A stretch of DNA of 64,000 nt from Micromonospora sp. WMMD1082. Its GTDB lineage: Bacteria; Actinomycetota; Actinomycetes; Mycobacteriales; Micromonosporaceae. The stretch is taken from the NCBI RefSeq assembly GCF_029626175.1, contig NZ_JARUBM010000002.1, positions 6,651,001 through 6,715,000 of the forward strand. Direction: 5' to 3'. The notes under the pieces are model-generated. The model ran no database searches and had not been told where the DNA came from. It worked only from the letters and a program-made list of their open reading frames with translations. The position numbers and the translations under genes were made by a program. Below are positions 34,584-44,434 of the stretch, piece after piece (the first letter of the stretch is position 1; the number at the start of each line of letters is the position of its first letter).

Positions 34584-35198
34584 CTACTCGACCCCGCCGG
34601 GCTCTGGAGGGGTGCCGGCGTCGGTTCGCAGCCGCGCGTGCAGGTGGGCGTCGTGCCACCCGTCGGCGTGCCGCAGGTAACCGCGTAGGGTGCCCTCGAT
34701 GCCGAACGCGGCCTTGTGCGCGACCCGGCATGACGCCGAGTTGGCGATCGAGTGGACCAGGAAGAGCCGGTTCATCCGCAGCGTGCCAAACGCCCACGAT
34801 GTCAGCGTGTGGACCGCGCGCACGGCAACACCTCTCCCGCGTGCAGTGGGCAGGACCCAGTACGAAAGCTGCGCCGACGCTTCCGACAGCATGATCGTCC
34901 GAAGGCCGACCTGGCCGACGGCTTGATCATCGGCGCTACGGACGATGGCCCAGCTGGCGTCTGACTCGTTCGCCCACCGATCGGCCCAGTGCGCGATCCA
35001 GTCCTGCGCCTCGTCATCGCTGTCCATCCGGCGCACATGCCAACGTTGGATGTCGGGACACGCGAACGCGGCCCGCACGGTCGCGGTGTCCGCGTTGCAC
35101 CACGGCCGTAGGAACATGTGCTCGTCGATGCCGAGACGGGGCTGCCCGGTGGCTCGGAGGGAACCGGTGGGCAGGGCTGGGTCGACAAGGAGTGGCAT
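34584..35198 (-). CDS. GNAT-family N-acetyltransferase (RimJ/RimL-like)
   Basis: A 204-aa acetyltransferase: N-terminal LLLRPW-type opening (MFLRPWCNADTATVRAAF), motif A LSYWVLPTARGRGVAVRAVH and motif B NSASCRVAHKAAFGIEGTLR, the pattern of ribosomal-protein-alanine-type acetyltransferases. ATG 35198 starts MPLLVDPALPTGSLRATG, a lead common in its group. It is a complete counterpart of the kind of gene truncated by the IS element nearby. Monocistronic, and ends at a shared terminator. Confidence 0.85.
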   Translation of the reverse strand: MPLLVDPALPTGSLRATGQPRLGIDEHMFLRPWCNADTATVRAAFACPDIQRWHVRRMDSDDEAQDWIAHWADRWANESDASWAIVRSADDQAVGQVGLRTIMLSEASAQLSYWVLPTARGRGVAVRAVHTLTSWAFGTLRMNRLFLVHSIANSASCRVAHKAAFGIEGTLRGYLRHADGWHDAHLHARLRTDAGTPPEPGGVE

Positions 35199-35254
35199 GA
35201 GTTCATCATCGCCGACCCGCTGAAGAGCACCGTCCCGGCCATCAGCTGCCCTCC

Positions 35255-35749
35255 CTAGTTCTGGGCGATCTCGACGACGTAGGCCGCCAGGTTGCTCAGC
35301 GTCTGCTCACCGCCCTCGATCGCGTGGTACTCCTCCACGGCCCGGTCGCGCAGTTCTCTGGTGGGGAAGACCGTGCGCATCACGATCCGGGTCGCGGTGC
35401 CGTGCGGCGCGAAGGCCAGGGTCGACTCGAAGGCGTTCGGGTCGTCGCGGGACTCACCGTGCAGCAGCGCGATCCGCTCCGGTGGGACGATCTCGGTCCA
35501 GGTGATCCATTCGGCGTAGTCGGTTCCGTCCGGCCCGTGCATCACGAAGTCCCACTCCCCGCCGACGCGGAACTCGAAGGACCGCGTGGTGGTGGTGAAC
35601 CCGTTTGGGCCCCACCACCGCGACAGGTGCCGGACTTCGGTGAACGCTTCGAACACCAGCTCCCGCGGGGCGTCGACGACCCGAGAGATCACGATCTCCC
35701 GGTCGGCCGTCGCCGATCCCACCCCTGTTTCCTGCCCTGTCCCTGTCAT
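35255..35749 (-). CDS. SRPBCC/AHSA1-like protein
   Basis: A 164-aa START/Bet v1-fold protein of the AHSA1 group: REIVISRVVDAPRELVFEAF, the HLSRWWGPNGFTTT motif, GGEWDFVMHGPDGTDY and a C-terminal helix EGGEQTLSNLAAYV. Such genes are almost always co-transcribed with an ArsR-type regulator, as here (three bases separate them). The ligand is unknown; no catalytic residues are expected. Confidence 0.9.
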   Translation of the reverse strand: MTGTGQETGVGSATADREIVISRVVDAPRELVFEAFTEVRHLSRWWGPNGFTTTTRSFEFRVGGEWDFVMHGPDGTDYAEWITWTEIVPPERIALLHGESRDDPNAFESTLAFAPHGTATRIVMRTVFPTRELRDRAVEEYHAIEGGEQTLSNLAAYVVEIAQN

Positions 35750-35752
35750 TGC

Positions 35753-36094
35753 TCATTCCTCCTGCCGTGTCTGTTTGAGGTCCTGCACGTAGGCGTCCAG
35801 CCGGTCGAAGCTCTCGTTCCAGAACCGCTCGAACCCGCCGACCCACTCGTGGACCGGCCGCAGCCCGCGGGCGTCCAGGCCGTAGAGGCGCTGCTTGCCC
35901 GCCCCGCGGACCCGCACCAGCCCCACCTCCCGGAGCACCCGCAGGTGCTTGGACGCCTGCGGTTGGCTCATTCCCAGTTCCTGGGCCAGGTCGGTCACCG
36001 GCCGCTCACCCGCCTGCAGTAGCGCCAGGATGTCCCGACGCTGCGGCTCGGCGATCGCGTTGAACGCGTCCGACGTCGTCGCTGCTCGTGCCAC
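35753..36094 (-). CDS. ArsR-family winged-helix regulator (probably leaderless)
   Basis: A 113-aa dimeric repressor with the ArsR winged helix: FNAIAEPQRRDILALLQAGE, PVTDLAQELGMSQPQASKHL (recognition helix), RVLREVGLVRVRGAGKQRLY. The C-terminal helix (FERFWNESFDRLDAYVQDLK) is typical of partners of SRPBCC proteins. No metal-binding CxC is present. I place the start at GTG 36094 because a consensus promoter ends at 36102 and the transcription start would fall on this GTG; ATG 36103 three codons upstream lies inside the -10 box. It forms an operon with the SRPBCC gene and should be autoregulated through the operator in that promoter. Confidence 0.88.
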   Translation of the reverse strand: MARAATTSDAFNAIAEPQRRDILALLQAGERPVTDLAQELGMSQPQASKHLRVLREVGLVRVRGAGKQRLYGLDARGLRPVHEWVGGFERFWNESFDRLDAYVQDLKQTRQEE

Positions 36095-36101
36095 GGCAGC
36101 C

Positions 36102-36129
36102 ATTATATTCCCATAACGGAATACGTCAA
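36102..36129 (-). promoter_or_regulatory. Consensus promoter with ArsR operator in the spacer
   Basis: Minus strand: TTGACG (36129-36124), a 16-bp spacer, TATAAT (36107-36102). The spacer and its edge hold the inverted repeat TATTCC-n6-GGAATA (36106-36123), an ArsR-type operator that would block the polymerase. Seven bases after TATAAT comes GTG 36094, so the mRNA probably begins at its own start codon. A perfect TATAAT is rare in such GC-rich DNA. Confidence 0.75.
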
Positions 36130-36299
36130 GCCGGTTGGAGGTAAGGACGAGAACGGCCGCCCACGCCATCACCGGCTGACCACCCGACAGCGCCCGAACG
36201 CCGGCAAGTTCGAATGGCGGATCATGACGGTGCGGGGACATGATCATCACGTGGATGCCCGCCGATCGTTCTGGTCGATGGCCTTCGCTCGTTGGTCGC

Positions 36300-36470
36300 G
36301 TCACCATCCAGGTCATCCCGTTCCGCGAGGGCGCCTACGCCTCGATGCTGTCCAGCTTCCACATCCTGAACTTCGAAGAAGGACCGGGGGTGATGTACGT
36401 CGAGGGCCTGACCGGAGACCTCTACCCTGTCGGCCACCGCCTCAACGGCGATGATCAGGAAGATCCGCGA
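36300..36470 (+). pseudogene. C-terminal fragment of a DUF5753 (Scr1-like) HTH regulator
   Basis: The plus-strand frame reads VTIQVIPFREGAYASMLSSF, then FEEGPGVMYVEGLTGDLYPV and LNGDDQEDP, matching the end of the DUF5753 domain found in XRE/Scr1-type regulators. The N-terminal helix-turn-helix and most of the domain are missing upstream; at 36240-36300 the frame is not similar. These regulators normally sit just before a DUF397 gene, as here. It is therefore the remains of a broken pair. Confidence 0.65.
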
Positions 36471-36499
36471 TGCGGAGCACCACGATTAGGGAGGTGCGC

Positions 36500-36685
36500 A
36501 TGGATTCCCAGTGGCGCAAGAGCACCCGCAGCGGCGGCAACGGCGCGTGCCTCGAAGCCCGGTACGCCGACCACACCGCCCAGGTCCGCGACACCAAGGA
36601 CCGGCAGGGCCCGATGCTGTCCTTCACCGCCGGCCAATGGACCCACTTCGTCCAGGGCATCAAAGCCGGCACGCTCGACGCCTGA
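36500..36685 (+). CDS. DUF397 domain protein
   Basis: A 61-aa protein of the DUF397 family: WRKSTRSGGNGACLEARYAD, VQVRDTKDR-like core (here AQVRDTKDRQGPMLSFTAGQ) and WTHFVQGIKAGTLDA. ATG 36500 has GGGAGG five bases upstream; ATG 36470 in frame has none. DUF397 proteins pair with XRE-DUF5753 regulators in actinomycete development and toxin-antitoxin-like (Scr1/Scr2) systems. Here the partner is truncated, so this copy may be orphaned. A terminator follows at once. Confidence 0.85.
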   Translation: MDSQWRKSTRSGGNGACLEARYADHTAQVRDTKDRQGPMLSFTAGQWTHFVQGIKAGTLDA

Positions 36686-36693
36686 GCAACGGT

Positions 36694-36730
36694 GCCGGGT
36701 GTGGTGATCATCAATGTGACCACACCCGGC
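36694..36730. terminator. Hairpin terminator between DUF397 and uvrA-like genes
   Basis: Perfect 12-bp inverted repeat GCCGGGTGTGGT (36694-36705) / ACCACACCCGGC (36719-36730) with a 13-base loop, nine bases after the DUF397 stop and 22 bases from the convergent uvrA-like stop. It can act in both directions. Confidence 0.78.
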
Positions 36731-36752
36731 TACCGCAACATCGGTTGACTGG

Positions 36753-39131
<2,379 letters not shown>

Positions 39132-39191
39132 CAGAATCCGCCTCTCACGCGGGACGCCGTCGCCGACTCCGTCGGCGTCACCCGACCCGAT

Positions 39192-39608
39192 CTAAGCAGC
39201 TCGCACTTCCTGGATGCGGACCATGTTGCCCGCCGCATCGCGTACGGCGCAGTCGCGCACCCCGTACGGCTGCTCCATCGGCTCCTGGACGATCTCGGCA
39301 TCGCTGGCCTGCAGCCGCGCGAAGAGGCCGTCGAGGTCGGGGGTGGCCAGCACCACCATGGCGTAGGTGCCCTTCGCCATCATCTCGGTGATGGTACGGC
39401 GCTCGTCCTCGGTCACGCCGGGGTCGGCGAACGGCGGGTGCAGGACGATGGACGTGCCGGGCTGGCCGGCGGGACCGACCGTGATCCAGCGCATCCCCTC
39501 GTATCCGACGTCGTTGCGGACCTCGAACCCGAGGGTGTCCCGGTAGAAGGCCAGGGCGGCGTCCGGGTCGTTCTGCGGCAGGAAGCTTGAGTGAATCGTG
39601 ATGTCCAT
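39192..39608 (-). CDS. VOC/glyoxalase-superfamily protein
   Basis: A 138-aa protein with two beta-alpha-beta-beta-beta units of the vicinal-oxygen-chelate fold: IHSSFLPQNDPDAALAFYRD, then TLGFEVRNDVGYEGMRWITV, and YAMVVLATPDLDGLFARLQA ending YGVRDCAVRDAAGNMVRIQE. Metal-binding His/Glu positions are only partly kept, so it may bind rather than transform a ligand. It is five bases downstream of the AraC regulator and probably co-transcribed with it, 60 bases before the uvrA-like gene. Confidence 0.88.
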   Translation of the reverse strand: MDITIHSSFLPQNDPDAALAFYRDTLGFEVRNDVGYEGMRWITVGPAGQPGTSIVLHPPFADPGVTEDERRTITEMMAKGTYAMVVLATPDLDGLFARLQASDAEIVQEPMEQPYGVRDCAVRDAAGNMVRIQEVRAA

Positions 39609-39613
39609 GGCGG

Positions 39614-40060
<447 letters not shown>

Positions 40061-40154
40061 CTGAGCGATCGTGCCACGTCACCGGGCGCACGGCGAGTCC
40101 GGCGCGGGCGCGTCGGGCAGACGGTCAGCGTCGCGCGGTGACGCCACCGCTCAC

Positions 40155-40745
40155 TCACGGCAGCAGGATCACGTGCAGGGTGCGCGGGCCATGCACGCCC
40201 TCGACCCGGTTGAGTTCGATGTCGCTGGTGGCGGACGGACCGCTGATCCAGGTCAGCGGGCGGTGCGGGGAGAGCCGGGCGAGCGCCTCCGGAACGCCCG
40301 CCACCACCTGGTCGGCGCGCACCACGCAGATGTGCCGGTCGGGCAGGAGGCTGAGGACCCGACGGCCCTGGTCGGGTGAGCCGTCGAGGACGACGGTGCC
40401 GGTCTCCGCGACGGCGAGCGCCGCGGCGGTCACGACGGCGTCCGCGGCGCCGATCCGGGCGTTGTCGAGGCCGTCGTCGCGCAGCACCGTCACCGTCGGG
40501 GGCAGCCAGGCGGCGGGCAACCCCGGCGGCACGACGACGGTCGCCGGCGCCGCCAGGATGCCGGCGATCGTGTCGGCGACGGCCGCCTCGGTAACCCGGT
40601 GCACGTGGGCGCGGTAGTCGGTCAGCCGCTCCACCAGCCGGTCGAGGTCGACCGGGCCGTCCCGCCGGTAGTCGCGCGGCACCGCGACGGGCGCCCCGCC
40701 GCCGGCCGCGCGCAGCCGGCCGAGAATCGTCTCCCGGGCGCTCAC
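40155..40745 (-). CDS. lutC: LutC-like LUD-domain lactate-utilisation protein
   Basis: Third subunit of the LutABC L-lactate oxidation complex (196 aa). The LUD domain shows VVVPPGLPAAWLP, GAADAVVTAAALAVAETGTV (the family segment), RRVLSLLPDRHICVVRADQV and WISGPSATSDIELNRVEGVH, ending GPRTLHVILL. GTG 40745 overlaps the lutB stop (GTGA). It is the last gene of the rhamnose-lactate operon. Confidence 0.93.
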   Translation of the reverse strand: MSARETILGRLRAAGGGAPVAVPRDYRRDGPVDLDRLVERLTDYRAHVHRVTEAAVADTIAGILAAPATVVVPPGLPAAWLPPTVTVLRDDGLDNARIGAADAVVTAAALAVAETGTVVLDGSPDQGRRVLSLLPDRHICVVRADQVVAGVPEALARLSPHRPLTWISGPSATSDIELNRVEGVHGPRTLHVILLP

Positions 40746-42172
40746 CGCGTCGCCCACCACTCGCGGAACGTCTGGGCCGGCGGGTCGGGCAGGTCACGGC
40801 TGGCGGTCCAGCCGGACAGCGGCGGTGGCAGGCCGCGACCGCGCCGGCCGGCCAGCCGGCTCAGCAGCGCGGCCCGCTGCGCGGTCGCGTACAGCGCCGG
40901 GTGGTCCATGGTGTACGCGGCGGCGGCCATCGCCACCGACTCGCCACGCGGGTGGGGCACCTGGTCACGCAGGTGCACCAGCAGTTCCGGTATGTTGATC
41001 TTCACGGGGCAGGCGTCGTAGCAGGCCCCGCAGAGCGACGAGGCGTACGGCAGGGAGGCGTTGTCCGCGACGCCGGTCAGCTGCGGGGAGAGCACCGCGC
41101 CGATCGGGCCCGGGTAGACCGACCCGTACGCGTGCCCGCCGGTGCGCTCGTAGACGGGGCAGACGTTCAGGCAGGCCGAGCAGCGGATGCAGTGCAGGGC
41201 CTGCCGGCCGACCTCGTCGGCGAGCACGGCGCTGCGGCCGTTGTCGAGCAGCACCAGGTGGAACGCCTGCGGCCCGTCGCCGGGGGTGACCCCGGTCCAC
41301 ATCGAGGTGTACGGGTTCATCCGCTCCCCCGTCGAGGCCCGGGGCAGCAGTTGCAGGAACACCTCCAGGTCCCGCCAGGTCGGCACCACCTTCTCCACGC
41401 CCATCACCGTGATCAGCGTCTCCGGCAGGGTCAGGCACATCCGCCCGTTGCCCTCGGACTCCACCACGGCGAGGGTGCCCGTCTCCGCCACCGCGAAGTT
41501 CGCCCCGGAGACTGCCACCGGCGTGGACAGGAACGTCTGCCGCAGGAACCGTCGCGCCGCCGCCGCCAGGACCGCCGGCTCGTCGGTCAGCGCCGGGTCC
41601 ACCCCCGGCATCGCCCGCAGGAAGATCTCCCTGATCTCGGCCCGGTTGCGGTGGATCGCCGGCACCAGGATGTGACTCGGCCGGTCGTCACCCAGCTGCA
41701 CGATGAGTTCCGCGAGGTCGGTCTCCACGGGTGTGATCTCGGCCGCCTCAAGCGCCTCGTTGAGGCCGATCTCCTGGGTGGCCATCGACTTGACCTTGAT
41801 CACCCGGTCGCTGCCGGTGGCGCGTACCAGGTCGGTGACGATCCGGTTGGCGTCGGTCGCGTCGGCGGCCCAGTGCACCACTCCCCCGGCAGCCGTCACC
41901 GCCGCTTCGAGCTGCTCCAACAGCTCGGGCAGGCGCGCCAGCACGTCGGTCTTGATCGCGGAACCGGCGGCCCGCAACTGCTCCCAGTCCGGCACCTCGC
42001 CGATGACGGCGGCGGACTTCGCCCGGATCGTCGCCGTGGCGTGCCCGAGGTTGCGGCGCAGCTGCGGGTCGGCCAGTGCCCGCCGCGCGGCGGTCGGGAA
42101 GGGCTCCTCGCCGCGCAACTGCCCGACGCCGGCGGGTGCGGTCGCCGGCATGCCGAGGAAGGTCCGGGTCAC
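40742..42172 (-). CDS. lutB: LutB-like iron-sulfur lactate-utilisation protein
   Basis: A 476-aa subunit of LutABC, which oxidises L-lactate to pyruvate using iron-sulfur clusters. The N-terminal LUD-like domain (VVHWAADATDANRIVTDLVR; VSGANFAVAETGTLAVVESE) leads to two 4Fe-4S motifs, CIRCSACLNVCP and CGACYDACP, each Cys-x2-Cys-x2-Cys-x3-Cys-Pro. A C-terminal extension (FREWWATR end) follows. GTG 42172 overlaps the lutA stop (GTGA). Confidence 0.94.
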   Translation of the reverse strand: MTRTFLGMPATAPAGVGQLRGEEPFPTAARRALADPQLRRNLGHATATIRAKSAAVIGEVPDWEQLRAAGSAIKTDVLARLPELLEQLEAAVTAAGGVVHWAADATDANRIVTDLVRATGSDRVIKVKSMATQEIGLNEALEAAEITPVETDLAELIVQLGDDRPSHILVPAIHRNRAEIREIFLRAMPGVDPALTDEPAVLAAAARRFLRQTFLSTPVAVSGANFAVAETGTLAVVESEGNGRMCLTLPETLITVMGVEKVVPTWRDLEVFLQLLPRASTGERMNPYTSMWTGVTPGDGPQAFHLVLLDNGRSAVLADEVGRQALHCIRCSACLNVCPVYERTGGHAYGSVYPGPIGAVLSPQLTGVADNASLPYASSLCGACYDACPVKINIPELLVHLRDQVPHPRGESVAMAAAAYTMDHPALYATAQRAALLSRLAGRRGRGLPPPLSGWTASRDLPDPPAQTFREWWATR

Positions 42173-42942
42173 GGTCGCACCACCAGCTCCCCGCGCTCGT
42201 CGGTGGTCCCGCCCCGCTCGGTCGAGGCCAGGATCTCGGCCAGGTGCAGCGTGCGTACCCCGGTCCGCAACCGGGACAGCCCGCCACCGATGTGCATCAG
42301 GCACGACGAGTCCCCGGCGGTGCAGACGTCGGCACCGGTGGCGAGCACGTGCCGCATCTTGTCGGCCAGCATCGCCGTCGAGGTGTCCGCGTTCTTCACC
42401 GCGAACGTGCCGCCGAACCCGCAGCACTGCTCGGCCGCCGGCAACTCCACCAGGTCGAGCCCGCGTACCTCGCGCAGCAGCCGCAACGGCCGCTCCCCCA
42501 CCCGCAGCAACCGCAGGGAGTGACAGGTCGGGTGGTAGGTCACCCGGTGCGGAAAGTAGGCGCCGACATCGGTCACCCCGAGCACGTCGACCAGCAGCTC
42601 GGACAGCTCGTACGTGCGCCCGGCCACCGACTCGGCCCGACTGGCCAGCCGCGCGTCACCACCGCGCCGGGCCACCATCGCGTGCTGGTGCCGCACCGAT
42701 CCCACGCACGACCCGGAGGGGGCGACGATCACGTCGTACGGGTCGAAGGCGCGGACGTGCCGGCGTACCAGCGGCATCGCCTGGGCCTGGTAGCCGGTGT
42801 TGACATGCATCTGCCCGCAGCAGGTCTGCCCCTCGGGAAAGACCACCTCGTGGCCCAGCCGCTCCAGCAGCCGCACGGTCGCCTTCGCCGCCTCGGGGAA
42901 CATGGTGTCCGCCAGGCAGGTCACGAACAGGGCGATCCGCAC
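42169..42942 (-). CDS. lutA: LutA-like (CCG-domain) lactate-utilisation protein
   Basis: A 257-aa subunit of LutABC with two Cys-rich CCG domains: TCCGQMHVNTGYQ near residue 41 and QCCGFGGTFAVKN near residue 185, plus HPTCHSLR and SGSCVG, the further cysteines that bind iron-sulfur clusters or interact with flavin partners. GTG 42942 has GGAGG six bases upstream and begins just after the rhaB stop, so lutA is read as a continuation of the rhamnose operon. Confidence 0.93.
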   Translation of the reverse strand: MRIALFVTCLADTMFPEAAKATVRLLERLGHEVVFPEGQTCCGQMHVNTGYQAQAMPLVRRHVRAFDPYDVIVAPSGSCVGSVRHQHAMVARRGGDARLASRAESVAGRTYELSELLVDVLGVTDVGAYFPHRVTYHPTCHSLRLLRVGERPLRLLREVRGLDLVELPAAEQCCGFGGTFAVKNADTSTAMLADKMRHVLATGADVCTAGDSSCLMHIGGGLSRLRTGVRTLHLAEILASTERGGTTDERGELVVRP

Positions 42943-42943
42943 G

Positions 42944-44434
42944 TCACACCTCCACCCGCCGGTCGGCCGCCGGCGCCGCGACCGACCCGCCGCCGGGCTC
43001 GTAGCGCACGATCTGCTGGGTGTCCCGGACCAGCCGCCGCAGCGCGGCGAGGTCGTCGCCGACCACGCCGGCGGCGCGGGCCTGCACCAGCACGTTGCCG
43101 ATGGCGGTGGCCTCCACCGGGCCGGCCAGCACCGGCAGCCCACAGGCGTCCGCGGTGAGCTGGCAGAGCAGGGCGTTGCGCGCTCCCCCGCCGACGATGT
43201 GCACGGCGTCGACGTGCCGGCCGGAGAGTTCCTGCACCTGGCGTACCGCGCGGCGGTGCGCGAGTGCCAGGCTGTCGATGATGCACCGCACGACGGCGGC
43301 CGGGGACTGCGGCACCGGCTGATCGGCCCGGCGGCACGCCTCGGTGATGCGGTCCGGCATGTCCCCGGGCGGCAGGAACGACGGGTCGTCGATGTCGACC
43401 ACGCTGCGGAAGGCGGGCTCGCGCGCGGCGGCGGCGAGCAGCCGGGGCAGGTCGGGCTCGCCCCAGCCGCGCAGCGACTCCTGCAACGGCCACAGGCCCA
43501 TGACGTTGCGCAGGTAGCGGATGGTGCCGTCGACGCCGACCTCGTTGGTGACGTTCGCGCGGCGGCTGGCCTCGGTGAGCACCGGCCGGTCCAGCTCGAG
43601 GCCGACGAGGGACCAGGTGCCGCAGGAGATGTAGGCGAAGTGTTCACCGGCGGCGGGCACCGCCACCACGGCGGAGGCGGTGTCGTGGGAGCCGACCGCC
43701 ACCACGCCCGGAGTGCCGGGCAGCTCCAGCTCCGGCAGCGCCGGCCCGATCCGGGTGCCGGGCTCCCGCAGCGGCGGGAAGAGGTGGGTGGGGATGCCGG
43801 CCTCGGCGATCAGGCCGGTTGCCCAGGTGCGCGCGTGCAGGTCGTACAGCTGGGTGGTGGAGGCGTTGGTGACCTCGGCGCCGATCTGCCCGCTGAGCCA
43901 GTAGGCGATCAGGTCCGGGATCATGAGCAGCCGGTGGGCGACGGCGAGTTGCGGTGCGGCGGCGGCCGCCACGAGTTGGTAGAGGGTGTTGAACGGCAGC
44001 TGCTGGAGCCCGGTGGTGGCGTAGAGGCGTTCGGCGCCGAGCCGCCGCGTCACCCGCTCCAGGACGCCCTCGGTGCGGCCGTCGCGGTAGTGCACCGGGT
44101 TGCCGAGCAGCGCGCCGGAGGTGTCGAGCAGCCCGTAGTCGACCGCCCAGGAGTCGACGCCGATGCTGGTGACCGGGCCGGCCGTGCGGAGCCCGGCCAG
44201 TATCTCGCGGAACAGGGCCAGGATGTCCCAGTGCAGGGTTCCGCCGGCGCGTACCGGCTCGTTGGCGAACCGGTGCGCCACCGTGAGACGCAGCGCGTCG
44301 CGGCCGACCTGCCCGACCACCACCCGGCCGCTGGACGCGCCGAGGTCGACGGCCGCGACGGTGACCTCGCGGGCGCCGCGCGGGACCGGTGCCACGGCGG
44401 TGCCCGGGTCGGCGGGTGGCGGCGTCGTCGTCAT
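42944..44434 (-). CDS. rhaB: L-rhamnulokinase
   Basis: FGGY-family kinase (496 aa) that phosphorylates L-rhamnulose at C1. The N-terminal phosphate-1 motif is AAVDLGASSGRVVVG. Substrate-pocket stretches are SIGVDSWAVDYGLLD and HYRDGRTEGV, followed by VAVGSHDTASAVVAVPA and FAYISCGTWSLVGLELDRPV, and adenosine motif HIVGGGARNALLCQLTADA. All are characteristic of RhaB. It has an N-terminal extension of about 22 residues. The ATG overlaps the rhaEW stop (ATGA). Confidence 0.95.
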   Translation of the reverse strand: MTTTPPPADPGTAVAPVPRGAREVTVAAVDLGASSGRVVVGQVGRDALRLTVAHRFANEPVRAGGTLHWDILALFREILAGLRTAGPVTSIGVDSWAVDYGLLDTSGALLGNPVHYRDGRTEGVLERVTRRLGAERLYATTGLQQLPFNTLYQLVAAAAAPQLAVAHRLLMIPDLIAYWLSGQIGAEVTNASTTQLYDLHARTWATGLIAEAGIPTHLFPPLREPGTRIGPALPELELPGTPGVVAVGSHDTASAVVAVPAAGEHFAYISCGTWSLVGLELDRPVLTEASRRANVTNEVGVDGTIRYLRNVMGLWPLQESLRGWGEPDLPRLLAAAAREPAFRSVVDIDDPSFLPPGDMPDRITEACRRADQPVPQSPAAVVRCIIDSLALAHRRAVRQVQELSGRHVDAVHIVGGGARNALLCQLTADACGLPVLAGPVEATAIGNVLVQARAAGVVGDDLAALRRLVRDTQQIVRYEPGGGSVAAPAADRRVEV

